Origin: Tieghemiomyces parasiticus
Taxonomy: Eukaryota > Kickxellomycota > Dimargaritomycetes > Dimargaritales > Dimargaritaceae
Length of the DNA: 31,108 nucleotides
Assembly (NCBI GenBank): GCA_027575765.1
Contig: JANBPT010000553.1
Span: 1-31,108, forward strand
Direction: 5' to 3'
Positions 10,348 to 21,015 of this stretch are shown here, piece after piece. How positions within the stretch are numbered: position 1 is the first letter of the stretch; each line of letters begins with the position of its first letter. Below the pieces are notes generated by a model. The model made no database searches and was not told the DNA's origin. It saw nothing but the letters and a program-made list of their open reading frames with translations. The position numbers and the translations under genes are program-made.

Positions 10348-10406
10348 TATCGATGAAGTCATCAATGCTCAAGTATCGATGAGGGGTAGATAGTTGGCTA
10401 TCGATG
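10348..10406. repeat. three TATCGATG sites spaced 25-26 bp
   Basis: TATCGATG occurs at 10348-10355, 10374-10381 and 10399-10406. The spacing is about two and a half helical turns, and intervening sequence is not repeated. This could be a cluster of protein-binding sites about 1.15 kb upstream of the chitin-binding protein gene. Function is unknown. Confidence 0.4.
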
Positions 10407-11390
10407 TATTCCTTTTTTAAAATTAAACGCGCACGCACCACTAGCCTATCGGTGAGATTCCCCCTACTCACCCAACGGACATCCACACACTAAATGCTGT
10501 TACGTAGTTAGTGGGGTTCCCGGGACCAATGTTTGTTCATCACTATCTTCTACCTACCAGGGACTAGCAAGGTTAGGATTGCGTCGTTGGTTATTTGGTA
10601 CCAATCAATGAAATGCTTCGGGCAAAAGGTGAAGGGATTATCACGTCGATTGTACTGGTTTGTGACGCCCCCCCCCACACTTGTTCACTGGATAAGGCAA
10701 GTGAAAAATATATATTTAAAACTTGTATGACGGGGTTGGTACAGATTAACTCGCACAACGAGGCGCTGATAAAACATTGGGCGAGCCGCAGTCTTATTCC
10801 AACGCTTCAGCCACACCGTAATTGGTCGCCGCCTTTCGGATGCAAGCAGCTTCTTCTCCATTAATGAGCTCCGTCATCTACCCGCACTCCTTTCCCCACA
10901 ATCCGTCTACAGAATCCACTGACGCGGTCCCAAACTGGCGGCCCCTTTAGGCGGTCTACGAAATCTGATGATGACGGCGTCATTCGCCGCCTGTTTCATA
11001 CGAAAAAATCATCTGAAGGCGAACTGCTGGAAGAGGCCTTGCGCGCTGGCGAGAAAGGGCGAAGACACCAGGTCCCCGGCATCGGTGGCCTTCGGCCTCC
11101 GTCAGTACACATCCTCGGGAACGATGAGGCGTCCGTCGGTCGCAGATTTCGGGCGCCGGTCGAATCACTTGGCATCCCGCCGAGGTTTCGCAACCAATTA
11201 CGCCTTCGTCTACACCCCTTTCATCCATAGTCTGGTCTAGGCGTATTGCGCATACCTCTCCTTCCCACTTGCCCCCCCCCAAAGTCGCCGTAGAAGCCCC
11301 AGCTGCACCCCCACGAGAGAGTGCGGGTTTGCCTTCTGAATTAGATTATACACCGCCTTTGCCGGCGTCGTATCTTTCCGTCTCCTTTCG

Positions 11391-11398
11391 TATAAATA
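11391..11398 (+). promoter_or_regulatory. TATA box of the chitin-binding protein gene
   Basis: A consensus TATAAATA lies 151 nt before the start codon. The leader that follows is rich in C and T, as in well-expressed fungal genes. No other gene on this strand is nearby. Confidence 0.6.
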
Positions 11399-11541
11399 GT
11401 ACCCTGGTCGGCGCTCCGGCCGGCTTAGCCACACACTCGCATTCTGTTGTCCGTTCGTTCGCCTCTCTTTTTAGCTAACCCCCTTCCTTCCTTACACCCC
11501 GAGAGCCCCCACTGCGCTCCCTCTAATCTTTATTCATCACC

Positions 11542-12672
11542 ATGCAGCTCAGCAAGTTCACCATCACCACCTTCGTCCTGGCCAGCCTGGCCGTCGCCGG
11601 AACCTATGCCACCGAGTCCACCGACGGCCGCTGCGATGAGAACACCAAGTGTCCCGGTACCTCCTGCTGCTCGTGGTGGGGCTTCTGCGGTAACACCGAC
11701 CTCCACTGCGGTGAGACCTGCCTATACAACTGCCCCAGCGGCCAGAATGGTACCGCTCTAACCGACGGCCAGACCCGCTCGACCGACGGCAAGTGCTCTG
11801 AGAGCGTTTTGTGCCCCCCGGGTAACTGCTGCTCCAAGTGGGGCTGGTGCGGTAACACCCAGGCCCACTGCGGCGCCGACTGCGGATCCCAGTGCAACCC
11901 TGCCCCCGGCGGTGTCAGTGGTGAAAACAGCACCGAGAGCAGCCAGTTCACTTCGGGCTACGTCACCTCCACCGAATCCAATGGCGCCGTGGTCGTCATC
12001 CCCACCACTGGTGGCTCCACTGGCGCTCCCGTCACTACCCTCTCCACTGCTGCGGGTGGTGGTGCCTCCGCGTCCGCCTCGGGTTCTGAGTCGACTGGCG
12101 CCTCCCACTCCGCCTCCGGTTCTGAGTCGACCGGCGCTTCTGAGTCCGAGTCCGCCTCCGGTTCTGAGTCGACCAGCGCCTCCGAGTCTGAGTCTGCCAC
12201 TGGCTCCGAGTCCGAGTCTGCCACTGGCTCCGAGTCCGAGTCTGCCACTGGCTCCGAGTCCGAGTCTGCCACTGGTTCCGAGTCCGAGTCTGCCACTGGC
12301 TCCGAGTCCGAGTCTGCCACTGGTTCCGAGTCCGAGTCTGCCACTGGCTCCGAGTCCGAGTCTGCCACTGACTCTGAGTCAGGCGGCGCCGACACGACGG
12401 TGACCGCGACCGCTACTGAGACTACTTCCAAGTCCACCAGCGAAGAGACGACGGTGACCGCGACCGCTACCGAGACTACCTCCGAGTCGACGCTGACACA
12501 GACCGCTACCGAGACCGCTACCGAGACCACCAAGGACGAGTCGACGGTGACCGAGACTAACACCGAGACTACCACTGACAAGGGTGAGGCCACCCCGTCT
12601 GCCTCGGAGAGTGAAGTCATCATCACCTCCACCATCGTCGTGAGCGGCACCACCAGCGTGGTTATGTCTTAA
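11542..12672 (+). CDS. secreted cell-wall protein with two CBM18 domains and Ser/Thr-rich repeat stalk
   Basis: This single-exon gene encodes 376 aa. Residues 1-23 are a signal peptide (hydrophobic FVLASLAVAG, likely cut after TYA). Two hevein-like CBM18 chitin-binding domains follow at about 28-64 and 82-118. Each has all eight cysteines (31, 37, 42, 43, 49, 56, 60, 64 and 85, 91, 96, 97, 103, 110, 114, 118) and the aromatic SxWGxCG carbohydrate-binding motif (SWWGFCG, SKWGWCG). The remaining two thirds is a Ser/Thr/Glu stalk: SGSEST and SESESATG repeats, then TVTATATET blocks, suited to O-glycosylation. The C-terminus (SEVIITSTIVVSGTTSVVMS) lacks a clear GPI-anchor signal, so wall attachment is uncertain. 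No catalytic domain is present. Likely roles are chitin masking, wall structure or adhesion. ATG context is CACCATG. The stalk is strongly biased to C-ending codons, which opens long spurious frames on both strands. Confidence 0.93.
   Translation: MQLSKFTITTFVLASLAVAGTYATESTDGRCDENTKCPGTSCCSWWGFCGNTDLHCGETCLYNCPSGQNGTALTDGQTRSTDGKCSESVLCPPGNCCSKWGWCGNTQAHCGADCGSQCNPAPGGVSGENSTESSQFTSGYVTSTESNGAVVVIPTTGGSTGAPVTTLSTAAGGGASASASGSESTGASHSASGSESTGASESESASGSESTSASESESATGSESESATGSESESATGSESESATGSESESATGSESESATGSESESATGSESESATDSESGGADTTVTATATETTSKSTSEETTVTATATETTSESTLTQTATETATETTKDESTVTETNTETTTDKGEATPSASESEVIITSTIVVSGTTSVVMS
12184..12375 (+). repeat. eight tandem 24-nt units encoding ESESATGS
   Basis: Eight units of exactly 24 nt, differing at a few silent third positions (GGC/GGT, TCC/TCT) and one Gly-to-Asp in the last unit. 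Exact in-frame length suggests copy number could vary between strains without breaking the protein. Confidence 0.93.
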
Positions 12673-13428
12673 GTACGGCAACGACCGCCACTCCCTATGA
12701 ATTAAGTATGCGTAGAAGGGGAGCGACCCGTGATTAGACCAGTGGCGGGTGTACCTACCATTCCATCTTCGTAACTTGCTTGCCTCTACCATGAACTAAT
12801 ATCCCCCCTACCTGCATAGGAAGGAAGGTTTTTTTTTGATATACTGTATAGGAGAACGGTACATACATACACACCTATTTCCGTTAGCTATTTTATTTTG
12901 TTTACGGCACATACACACACGTCAATATAAAGTTGTTAATAATTACTATCGGGTATCAATTTTTAATAGTAGTCTACAGAAGAAGCACGACGTTCACCGG
13001 ATAACAGAAGGCCCACTATCAGTTAGAAAATGAATTTGGTGGCCGTGCGGCATTGGTAAGTTCCGATTCGAAGCGACGGCAAAGTGTGTCAATTATGGTG
13101 GCCAGTCTAAAAAGAGAGCAGGGGAATGGATCTAGAGACGCGCAAAAAGACGAGAGATAACGCAGCGTGAAAGACGAGGATACGGGACGCGATTAAGAGA
13201 TGGATGGTGACAAGGGCGGATGTAAAAATACAGCGAATGGGGGGAGGGGAGAGGGAGGAGAAGGGAGCGAGGGGAGGATAAATGGCACAGGTCTTTGTAT
13301 GAAGTGATACTTTGAAGGGACTAACCCATTGTGTTACGATTGGGTCACATTGGTCAACCAACTAAGAACTGCGTAGACCGGCTGAAGGGAGAGGGGTGGG
13401 TAGATGGAAAAACCATGAACGGAGTGCT
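12673..13428. other. convergent intergenic region (3' ends of two genes)
   Basis: This is the shared 3' region of the CBM18 gene (plus) and the homeobox gene (minus). It has an eight-T run near 12831 and short CA/CATA-rich tracts (12860-12920). TTTATT near 12893 would be AATAAA for the minus strand, but lies over 500 nt from that stop. No gene seen. Confidence 0.5.
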
Positions 13429-14850
13429 CTAAAGGGGTTGCTTCCAAAAGGCCTCCTTTTTGATGGAAGGCAGACGGGCGACCAGCTTCTGGCTGGAATG
13501 ATCCTGTGGGGACAAGGCAGGTAATGTTATACCACTGGCAAAGGTGGAAGTGGTACTAGCCGCAGCGGACGGCGTCATCGATACGCTCTGGCCTGCATCC
13601 CCACCGTTACTGCTACTGCTACGGTAACCGATGCGCGGTCGATGTTGGTCAACAGGTGAGGAGGTAGTAGCGCGAAGTCCATGGGCGCGAGAAAGGTGGG
13701 CCGGTGAACGGCGAATAGGACCTGGCAAGTGGTCGATAGAGTGGGCATACTGGCGAGGGTTGGCGGAAGGGTCCGTGGGAACGATGACCTGTTGGTGAGC
13801 GGGCGAATGGGCCTGAGTAGTCTCGGTATACCGCTTGGGCGACACCCTCCGGAGGTAGTCCTCAAACCGGGCTCGGGCAGCAACTGCGGTGGCAGTGGCA
13901 CGTTCAACCGCGGCGTCAGCCGCCTCCACTTCACAACGTAGGGTCTCGATAGAACTGGCGCGGCTATATTTTTGTTCGACTGAACCAGGCGACATGAGAG
14001 TGGGCGGAGGAAAACCATCCGAACGGGTCGAGGCCTCGGTCGGATGGAGCGATGCGGCGTAGGGTGAGGTGAGTGAATGGCGCACGGAGGAAGAGGCATG
14101 GTAGTAAGGGTGGGGAGCCGTAGCATTCGGCGTTTGGCTCAAATAGCGGCGTAGGGTGCCAGTCGAATCGGTCGACGTGGTGCAGCTGTTGATTGACTGT
14201 GACATATAGCCCGGGTGGCTCGGTACCCGCTCAACAGGGTAACACTGACGCGACGGGCTGGCCGCCTGGGGCCGTGAGGGTAGAGTCTCGAGCGGGAAAC
14301 CGCGGCCAGGGGTAGTGGCAGTCACCGCTGGCGGGCAGACATAGGCGGCCCGGCCGTGCATTTGCTTTGCGGGTGGCGGCAGCGGGGGTGATGCGGGGTC
14401 GGCGGACTGCCTGGCGGATCGGTTGAGCGCGTTATAGTAAGCGGACCATTGGCGATGGCGTTCCTGCTTTTCGCGGTGCTTCTTGGCGGTCTGGCGCTTA
14501 TTCTGGAACCAAATTTGTACATACCGGAGCGGCCGGCCCAGCTTCTTGGCGAGCATCAGCTTTGTGTCGCGGTCCGGGAGTGGATTATTTTCGAATGAAG
14601 CTTCCAAGATGGCCTGTAGCTCCGGCTGGATACGCGGGCGCCGGGGAAGATTATCGTTCGATACGTCGGCAGCAAGCTCTTCGGTGTCGCTGGTTACAGC
14701 GGCCGGAGGGGACCCTGGGAGGGTGACGGAGGCGACCTTGGGGTCGGGTAGCATGCCAACCAGGTACCGGCTGGGTGACTCTACGGATAAGGTAGGGGAT
14801 ACGACCGGGCTGCAAGTGACCTTGGCTGGGGGGTATGCTTCGGCCATCAT
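13429..14850 (-). CDS. homeodomain transcription factor
   Basis: 473 aa in one exon. A typical 60-residue homeodomain occupies about residues 67-126, starting near LPRRPRIQPELQAIL. The recognition helix is YVQIWFQNKRQ, with the invariant W48, F49, N51 and R53 present (numbering of the homeodomain). Position 50 is Gln and 47 is Ile, which in known factors favours TAAT-type sites. A basic tail TAKKHREKQ can serve as a nuclear localisation signal. The rest is Ser/Pro-rich and probably disordered, except for a likely coiled coil at about 297-337 (IETLRCEVEAADAAVERATA and following), which could mediate dimerisation. Two ATGs in tandem open the frame; the second (14847) has the better context. It should act in the nucleus on development or stress genes, but targets cannot be told from this sequence. 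Confidence 0.9.
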   Translation of the reverse strand: MMAEAYPPAKVTCSPVVSPTLSVESPSRYLVGMLPDPKVASVTLPGSPPAAVTSDTEELAADVSNDNLPRRPRIQPELQAILEASFENNPLPDRDTKLMLAKKLGRPLRYVQIWFQNKRQTAKKHREKQERHRQWSAYYNALNRSARQSADPASPPLPPPAKQMHGRAAYVCPPAVTATTPGRGFPLETLPSRPQAASPSRQCYPVERVPSHPGYMSQSINSCTTSTDSTGTLRRYLSQTPNATAPHPYYHASSSVRHSLTSPYAASLHPTEASTRSDGFPPPTLMSPGSVEQKYSRASSIETLRCEVEAADAAVERATATAVAARARFEDYLRRVSPKRYTETTQAHSPAHQQVIVPTDPSANPRQYAHSIDHLPGPIRRSPAHLSRAHGLRATTSSPVDQHRPRIGYRSSSSNGGDAGQSVSMTPSAAASTTSTFASGITLPALSPQDHSSQKLVARLPSIKKEAFWKQPL

Positions 14851-17800
14851 GAAGGGGGTAGTGTTAAAGTTGTCGAGAGAGAGGCGGCGGTGGGACAGGC
14901 AGAGAGGGTGAGGCTCTGCATGGAAAGAGGGCTCAAACTTGGTTAATATTGAGGGGGGGGGTGATGGGAGGGCTCGGTGGCCTTAAATGGCTACGCCGAA
15001 TTGATAGACTCTAGGCGGAAGGATAATCGCCGGTAATGGCGATAGCTATGGAGGGCGGCTTGATACGGCCAATTTTTCAAAAACGGACACGTTAGGCTAT
15101 ATCTAAAACGGCGGTGAATGGTCATGGAAAATGGGTAACTGCGTAAACACAAAAAAAATGCCAATGTAAGCCTGTCCAGTCCGGTGGCGGGCTCGGTTTA
15201 TTATATATAGCTGAAACCGATGCGATCGGGGTTTTAAGGGACGGAAGGGATTATAGGGAAAAGGGGGTGCGAATGCACGGAGGACCATTGGGAAGGGGAA
15301 GAGAAGGAGGGAAAGGATGCCAAGGCATAGGGTATGAATGACAGACTATGGTTGTGTGGCTCGCAGCAATGCCCCTCCATTGGGCTTGCGACAATGATAA
15401 AGTGCACGAAAACTATTCATGCTGAAAGGGGTGGGTGAGGACAAAGGCTATTGAGGGGCCCAACAAAGAAGCATGCCCGAGAACAAAGCAAAGGAAGGAA
15501 GAGCAGGGGGGAGGGAGGGGACAGCAGGAAACGGGGAGGGGGCCAAGTGCAGTCTAATGCTGGGTAGAGGAGAGGGATCGTGGACCAGATGAGTCGCGAT
15601 GGCAGAGGCTAGCGGCCACATGGTGTAACCCTATGTCGCCAGTGACAGGGTTGGCGGGCCACTTGTCAGCACACTTTTTTAAAGGACCATTACTGTGTCG
15701 TGGTTTTTTACGGCTCTGCCACGACCCATGGCCGACCACTTCCTAGTTAACCGACCACTCGCTGTTCGTCTGGGTTTGTAGTCGCGGCACCAGTGCTTGA
15801 TGTCTGTCGCAGCTGACAAATACGAGGTGCAACTTGGCCGTCTTCGCGAGGGATTCCTAGGTGCTAGGTTGGGTTTGACGAGGTTGGTTGCTACCTGGCC
15901 ACACCTTGAAGCTACCCACACTGCAACTAAGTAGGGTAGACGATAGAGAGCCTCCCGAGGAAATGAGAAGTGTACGACGGTGAAATCCGCGTACCACGTC
16001 CCAAGTGGGTCTGTCTCTCCCCACTACCCTACGCCTGGCCCTCCTCTTTCCCCAAACCAAGTACCTAGTAATCTAGCAAAGGTTAAGGGGGGAAGTGCCT
16101 CGCCTAGTCGTCCAAAGGCACGGCTAGGTATGTCAGTAGTGCGCCGTAAGGGGGAGGGATTGGTGTTATTGGTTGTACCAGTGGATCTTCGGAATGAGGG
16201 AGCAATGCAATGGGGGATATTGTGTTCCAGCCACCCCCCTTCCCCTTCCGTTCTTTTCAGTAAAATTCACTAACGGCGCGATGCCCGCACCGGTCCACTA
16301 TGCTCAGCCCAACTGGCAGGGAATGTGAATATAGACATTCAAGGGTACCCAACCGGTCCGAGAGCCGTCTTTGCCAAGAACTCCAGCTTTAAACTGCCGC
16401 TGTGAAAGCGATAGATAGCACGGCCAATGTGCATAAGTGATTCGTCTCATTAAGAGCAAAAAATGGAATGGCTACCCCGACATGGTTCCTAATAAGTCAG
16501 TCGGCATGACGGTGGTCCCCCCCCCCGATACAGCATTATTACAGGGCCAGTGCGCCCGGCGGCTGTAATGTGGGTGTACGGGCAGCAATGCAGTAGGTAT
16601 TCACATATAATTTACTACGCGAGAGGATAAACTGCGTATAGTAGCCTAGTAGAGGGGCGGGGAAGGAGGCTAAAGCGCTCGGTCGTATTGAGCTGCAAGA
16701 AGTCACGCTAACAAGTCAGGGAGCAGGGGTACACCAGACTGCCGACGAGGGTAGTCAAAATGGCTGAACTCCCGTGTAATGGTCAGGTATAGCACGAGTA
16801 ACCAGCAGCTGGGCCTTGGCACCATCAGGCTCTCCTGTGAGGGCATAGAGGTGCCACGGAGAGGTCGTGTGCGCGGAGAGCCAGCCAATATGCACGCATG
16901 GTGGAATGGTAGCACGAGATGGGCGGGGATAGCCATGAGTGAGGCTGGTCACACTACTAAAGGTAACCCATCGGCTCTGCAAAGATAAAGGGGGTGTGGG
17001 TAATGGCCGATGAAAAGGAGGGCGAAGTGCAAAGCTGGGAGATGCGGGTGGGGTCAAAAGTAAGGTCTTACCGGGAGAGTTGGAAATAGCAAGCAAAATA
17101 GGGGGCTGTGGCCATCCGAAACGCGCGCAATTAACGCGCAGGAAAGGCACAGGTCTGGAATAGAGTTTCATTATGGTTTCTTTGCTGCCAGCCAAAAGGT
17201 CAAGGGGGTAGCCGAGAAGATCGGACGGTCAAGGTGCGTTAGCGGCTTGGTGTCTTGGGCTGGGCGGCAGATGGGATGGGGAATGGAACAAAGGATACCA
17301 AAGTTGCCAGATATTCGCAGGTTTCGCCCGTGAGTTGCAAGGGGGGATAATCACCCTCACCCAAAGCACCGCATGCATTGGATCTCAGGGCCCGGGTTGC
17401 TTCATGAAAAAAACCAAAAGTAAACCATGCTGGTCCGCACCTGCGTATGGCGATGATCCACGACCGCCCGCACATTGGCTACCCAGCCATCGCTACCTGT
17501 AGATGAATTATCGGAGACGAAAGGGCGCGGGGTCCCGATCTCGACAACTTGGGCGACGGGCATTAGGCGCTACTCCCGGCGCAGTCATTACCATTGGACC
17601 GCCCGTGCCAAGTAGCATAATACGAAGGGCAGGGCGGCGCCTTTACCAAGGTGGCACTGGCTAGCTTCGCGGAACTTGGGTCCCAGCCATCACCCCCCGT
17701 CCTTCCCTCTCTCATGTTTCCAAGGCCGGCAAGGCAGCTGGCTAAAAGGGAGCGTGCAGAGCGGCAGCTGCCGCGGTATAGACGATGAGCGTAAGCCTGG

Positions 17801-19722
17801 GGGGTATGTACTTACGAGGGCTCGTCGGGGTTAACCTTGGTAGGCTGCAGCTGGGCTACTCCATCCAATTGGCCCGGGATATTTACCGATGCTTACCTGC
17901 TAACCCAACGGGCTGCGGCCAGTCCAAGTCTGCCCGTCACCTATTGGCGTCCGCGCTAAGTGGCTGAGTAGCCTCGACCATTAATCTGCCAAGCTACGTG
18001 TGGCCCGTACTGTTTCCTCGGGATAACGACCGCCTTTGCCCCCTTTGTCGTCACACCTGGCTTGAGATGAGGCAATGGGCCGCTAAACCCCTTCCACAAC
18101 GAATAACTGCGCCGCTCAAGTTTCAAGCTACTTCCACATAGTAGCCGGTGCTTCTAAAACAGGCAATACGATAAAGCTTCAGATGCATAGCAATACTCTG
18201 TCGACTGGATTCCGTAGGCGCGTTTGTTGCATCTTCAACCCGGCGTGGCCGTCGTGCGAAATATGAGGGAAGAACGGGTGTTCAGAGCTGACGTGGCAGA
18301 CCTGCAACCAACAGTACTTTATGGTACTCCGCTGGACCCTAGGCAGTACAGTGCACCTTGACGTCATTTCTGATTACAGCTGCCACTTCTCGGCACTGTC
18401 ACGGTTGTCTCCGATGAGGTCCTTCGACAATCCCGACCCTGCTCAGCGATGGTATATTAACATGTCGGGGACAGCTGGCCGACCGGGGTACTGATCCGCC
18501 TTTACCGCCCTTTTCATGCAACGCAACAGTACCCAGGTCATGAGGCACAGTATGCAGACGGCCAGCAATTTTTTAAAAATGATAATCATCGGGTCACAAA
18601 CCAGTAACTTCAATCCGCCCGCTGTTTCAACTTCTATTCCTCCCTTTCTTTTCTGTTTTAATTCTAATGAGTGGCGTCCGTTCTTTGACCCGCCCCCTAT
18701 TAATTAGACGATTAGGGGAACACGAGGGTTGGAACACTCATGGGTCTATCCTGCCTGCTACCGCTGTAACAAGATTAGGTTGTTAAGTGACGTTTGACGG
18801 TATTTCTGGTTGACCTGTCTACACCACTAGAACCCCGTAAGAATGCGCTACCAGGGCAGAAGGCGCCGTATAGCTTGGTCACCCCACCCCTCAACCTCAT
18901 CCGAAATATGAAGGCAAAAGGGAAACCGATATCCCTTATGACCTTCGGGGCAGAACGCTGCAGTTTACCATTATTCTGGGTGCGGAGTCTCCACCATCTA
19001 CGCTTCCCATAGCACCGCGTGAGTCAGAACAACTGTGAGGGAGGAAGAGAGGGGCTCTGACCTCCCCACTTCATTCACCGTGCAAATGCTGGTTGTTTCG
19101 AGGGTGGCTAGAGAAGAGGGTAGGGAGGGGGTACCCAGCTGTGATGCCATTCATTTACTTATTCGGTAGCCATGCGGCCGGTTTCAGAGTAGATAACTTA
19201 CCATGGCTACATTGGATTTTACTAATCGGGGCTACAATTTCAGGACGTCGATGAGAATCGCTCAGGCCCCATGATCAGAAAGGGTAATGGGTCCATTGTC
19301 GAGTGTGAGAAGCAAGCCTGGCCTGATGGAATGAGCTGACCAGTTGCTTATAATGAAACTGTTGCCAATCTTAAGACCAAACCTGCTTGATGAAAAAGGG
19401 GTGAAAACAGTATCGGGTGCATAGTTAATAGGTGGATACGGGATGGATGGCCCTACTTTCACACAAATGAAAAATTGATCGGAAGTACCCTCATCTAGCG
19501 AACCAATCGACACCGTCTAGACCATTAACCACTGGCAAGCAGACACTCATATTTTCAGATTCTATGCACCCACCCATTCCCCTCGCAGCAATATGTTCCC
19601 TCACACACACATACACATTCCCCCGTGCGAAAAGGAGGGTGGCAAGTCAAGGACCAAGACCCCATGCAAGCAGTGAGTGGTTTACATCACGAACAACCTT
19701 CCTCCCTACCTTCGCCCTATAA
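14851..19722. other. 4.9-kb stretch without a recognised gene
   Basis: The left end is the promoter of the homeobox gene (purine-rich on the plus strand to about 15560). Several frames of 60-146 codons exist, for example minus strand 15679-15921 and 16755-17195, but they show no known motif, signal peptide or convincing splice partners. Short frames near 19262-19513 also lack motifs. Likely old, eroded transposon or spacer DNA. Confidence 0.45.
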
Positions 19723-21015
19723 TATAGATGGTTCAAAATCACCGCCGTAAATGTAGCTTGAGGTCTCAGCTATTAGCAATGTCGAAGCTACCTAGGTGCG
19801 TCTAAGGCGAGGGACACAATTGCATAACCTACTTTAGAACCGGACCACTCCTCACTTCACAACTTACCTTTCAATCACCCCATCATGGCAGTCTCTGATG
19901 CCCCATACCCTATGCTATCCTAATTTACGAACAATGATGCGTGGGTCCTCTTATATTAGTTTTATTCAAAGGGCCGCAAGACAGATTCCATTTTATCTGA
20001 ACTTACCGACTAGTTGGTCTTGGCTGCCCCCAACCGTGCCACCGTCAACAAGTGGCTAGATCGCTTTCGTATGAGATACTACTCACTTAAAGATGATCCT
20101 TGGTCTGGCCGCCCATCAGATGCCCTTGGTAAACTTTACGGGGCCATAGTCCTGGAACAATAGGAGAAAGTCCTTCGATTGACTGCCGAGCAATTAATCC
20201 GTGTATTTCGCACTTCCCCTGGTACCGCGTACAATGTCCTACGTAGGGAGCCGGGGTTGCACAGCTATTTCAACCGCTGGGCCCCCTCAACCTCACCGAT
20301 GACCAGTGTCACCAGTGGGTACGTTTTGATACCAATATCCAGGGGACGTTAAACAGAGCCTGTGAATATCCGCTGGATTTCACTGCCCCAGGTGACGAAA
20401 CTTGGGTGTATCTCCATGATCCACCTACTGGCTCCAATAGCCGGAGGTGGTCCTGTCCCAACCCAGCTACGCCGGGGTCGGGCCATAGCCAAGGTTATTC
20501 TGACAAAGATATGTATGCTTTTACCCGACGCAGCTTGTTGCAATTGAGAGCTAAGTTACCTGGTGTCAAGGTCGCTGTCGGTTACTATGTAGAATGTGGG
20601 CTGAAGCCCATGCTGTAGGCCTGTGCAACGGCACATGGAAGCTTGGCTCATCACCTCCCCCCACGGCTCTACCACCATAATGCACCACCACACTATGATG
20701 CAGCTACCCATGTCTATATTCCCAGTACCTGAGTCAAATTTCTTCCAGAATCTTTCCACAGTCCTACCCTAGCCCCCTATGACTTCTGGCCATTCAGGGA
20801 CGCTAAAGAGCGGCTGCGCGGCAATATGCTCGCCACACCGAAGGTAGGCGTGGAGGCCTGGTAATCGGCGCTTACCATGCCCCAGCCAAGTGACTATAGT
20901 GTCTCCTTTGGCAGCTGGCTAGGAAGAGCTCGCCAGGCGCTACAGGGCGACGGCCAATATTATCTATAAACACCATTTATATTTAAGCTGACATGGGCTT
21001 TATGGATCATCTATA
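19723..21015 (+). mobile_element. decayed mariner element, about 1.29 kb
   Basis: The transposase relic at 19885-20969 is flanked by TATAGATG (19723-19730) and its reverse complement CATCTATA (21008-21015). Similarity continues inward with mismatches (GTTCAAAAT against ATCCATAAAG). Mariners insert at TA and are about 1.3 kb, which matches this distance. The coding part is certain; the terminal repeats are a weak inference from an 8-bp perfect match. Confidence 0.5.
19885..20969 (+). pseudogene. mariner (DD34D) transposase pseudogene
   Basis: About 361 codons long, close to the usual 340-350 aa. The N-terminal helix-turn-helix part is readable: ATVNKWLDRF and DDPWSGRPS. Then come LTAEQLIRVF and, in a shifted frame, PGDETWVYLHDP with the first catalytic Asp. 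The second site reads HNAPPH where mariners have DNAPPH, so the Asp is lost. The third is LAPYD, 34 residues after the second, which is the DD34D spacing of mariner. Defects are in-frame stops at 19921 (TAA), 19957, 20011, 20161 and 20616 (TAG), 20730 (TGA) and 20862 (TAA), and a one-base frameshift in a C-run near 20282-20286. The enzyme cannot be active. Confidence 0.9.

Larger units (their letters stand above)
8949..11390. other. gene-poor intergenic region with hairpins and a TATCGATG cluster
   Basis: No open frame here shows a known domain or a signal peptide. Separate entries cover two perfect 10-bp inverted repeats (9641-9679 and 10267-10299) and three TATCGATG sites (10348-10406). Weak coding-like frames between 10530 and 11240 have no recognisable motif and are left uncalled. 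Confidence 0.5.

Noticed and set aside
11958..12653. 231-codon minus-strand open frame with Asp/Ser/Glu repeats
   Set aside because: It is the antisense of the Ser/Glu stalk repeat of the CBM18 protein; the repeats keep several frames open.
16755..17195. 146-codon minus-strand open frame
   Set aside because: No domain, no signal peptide, Pro-rich composition and no splice partners; likely chance.
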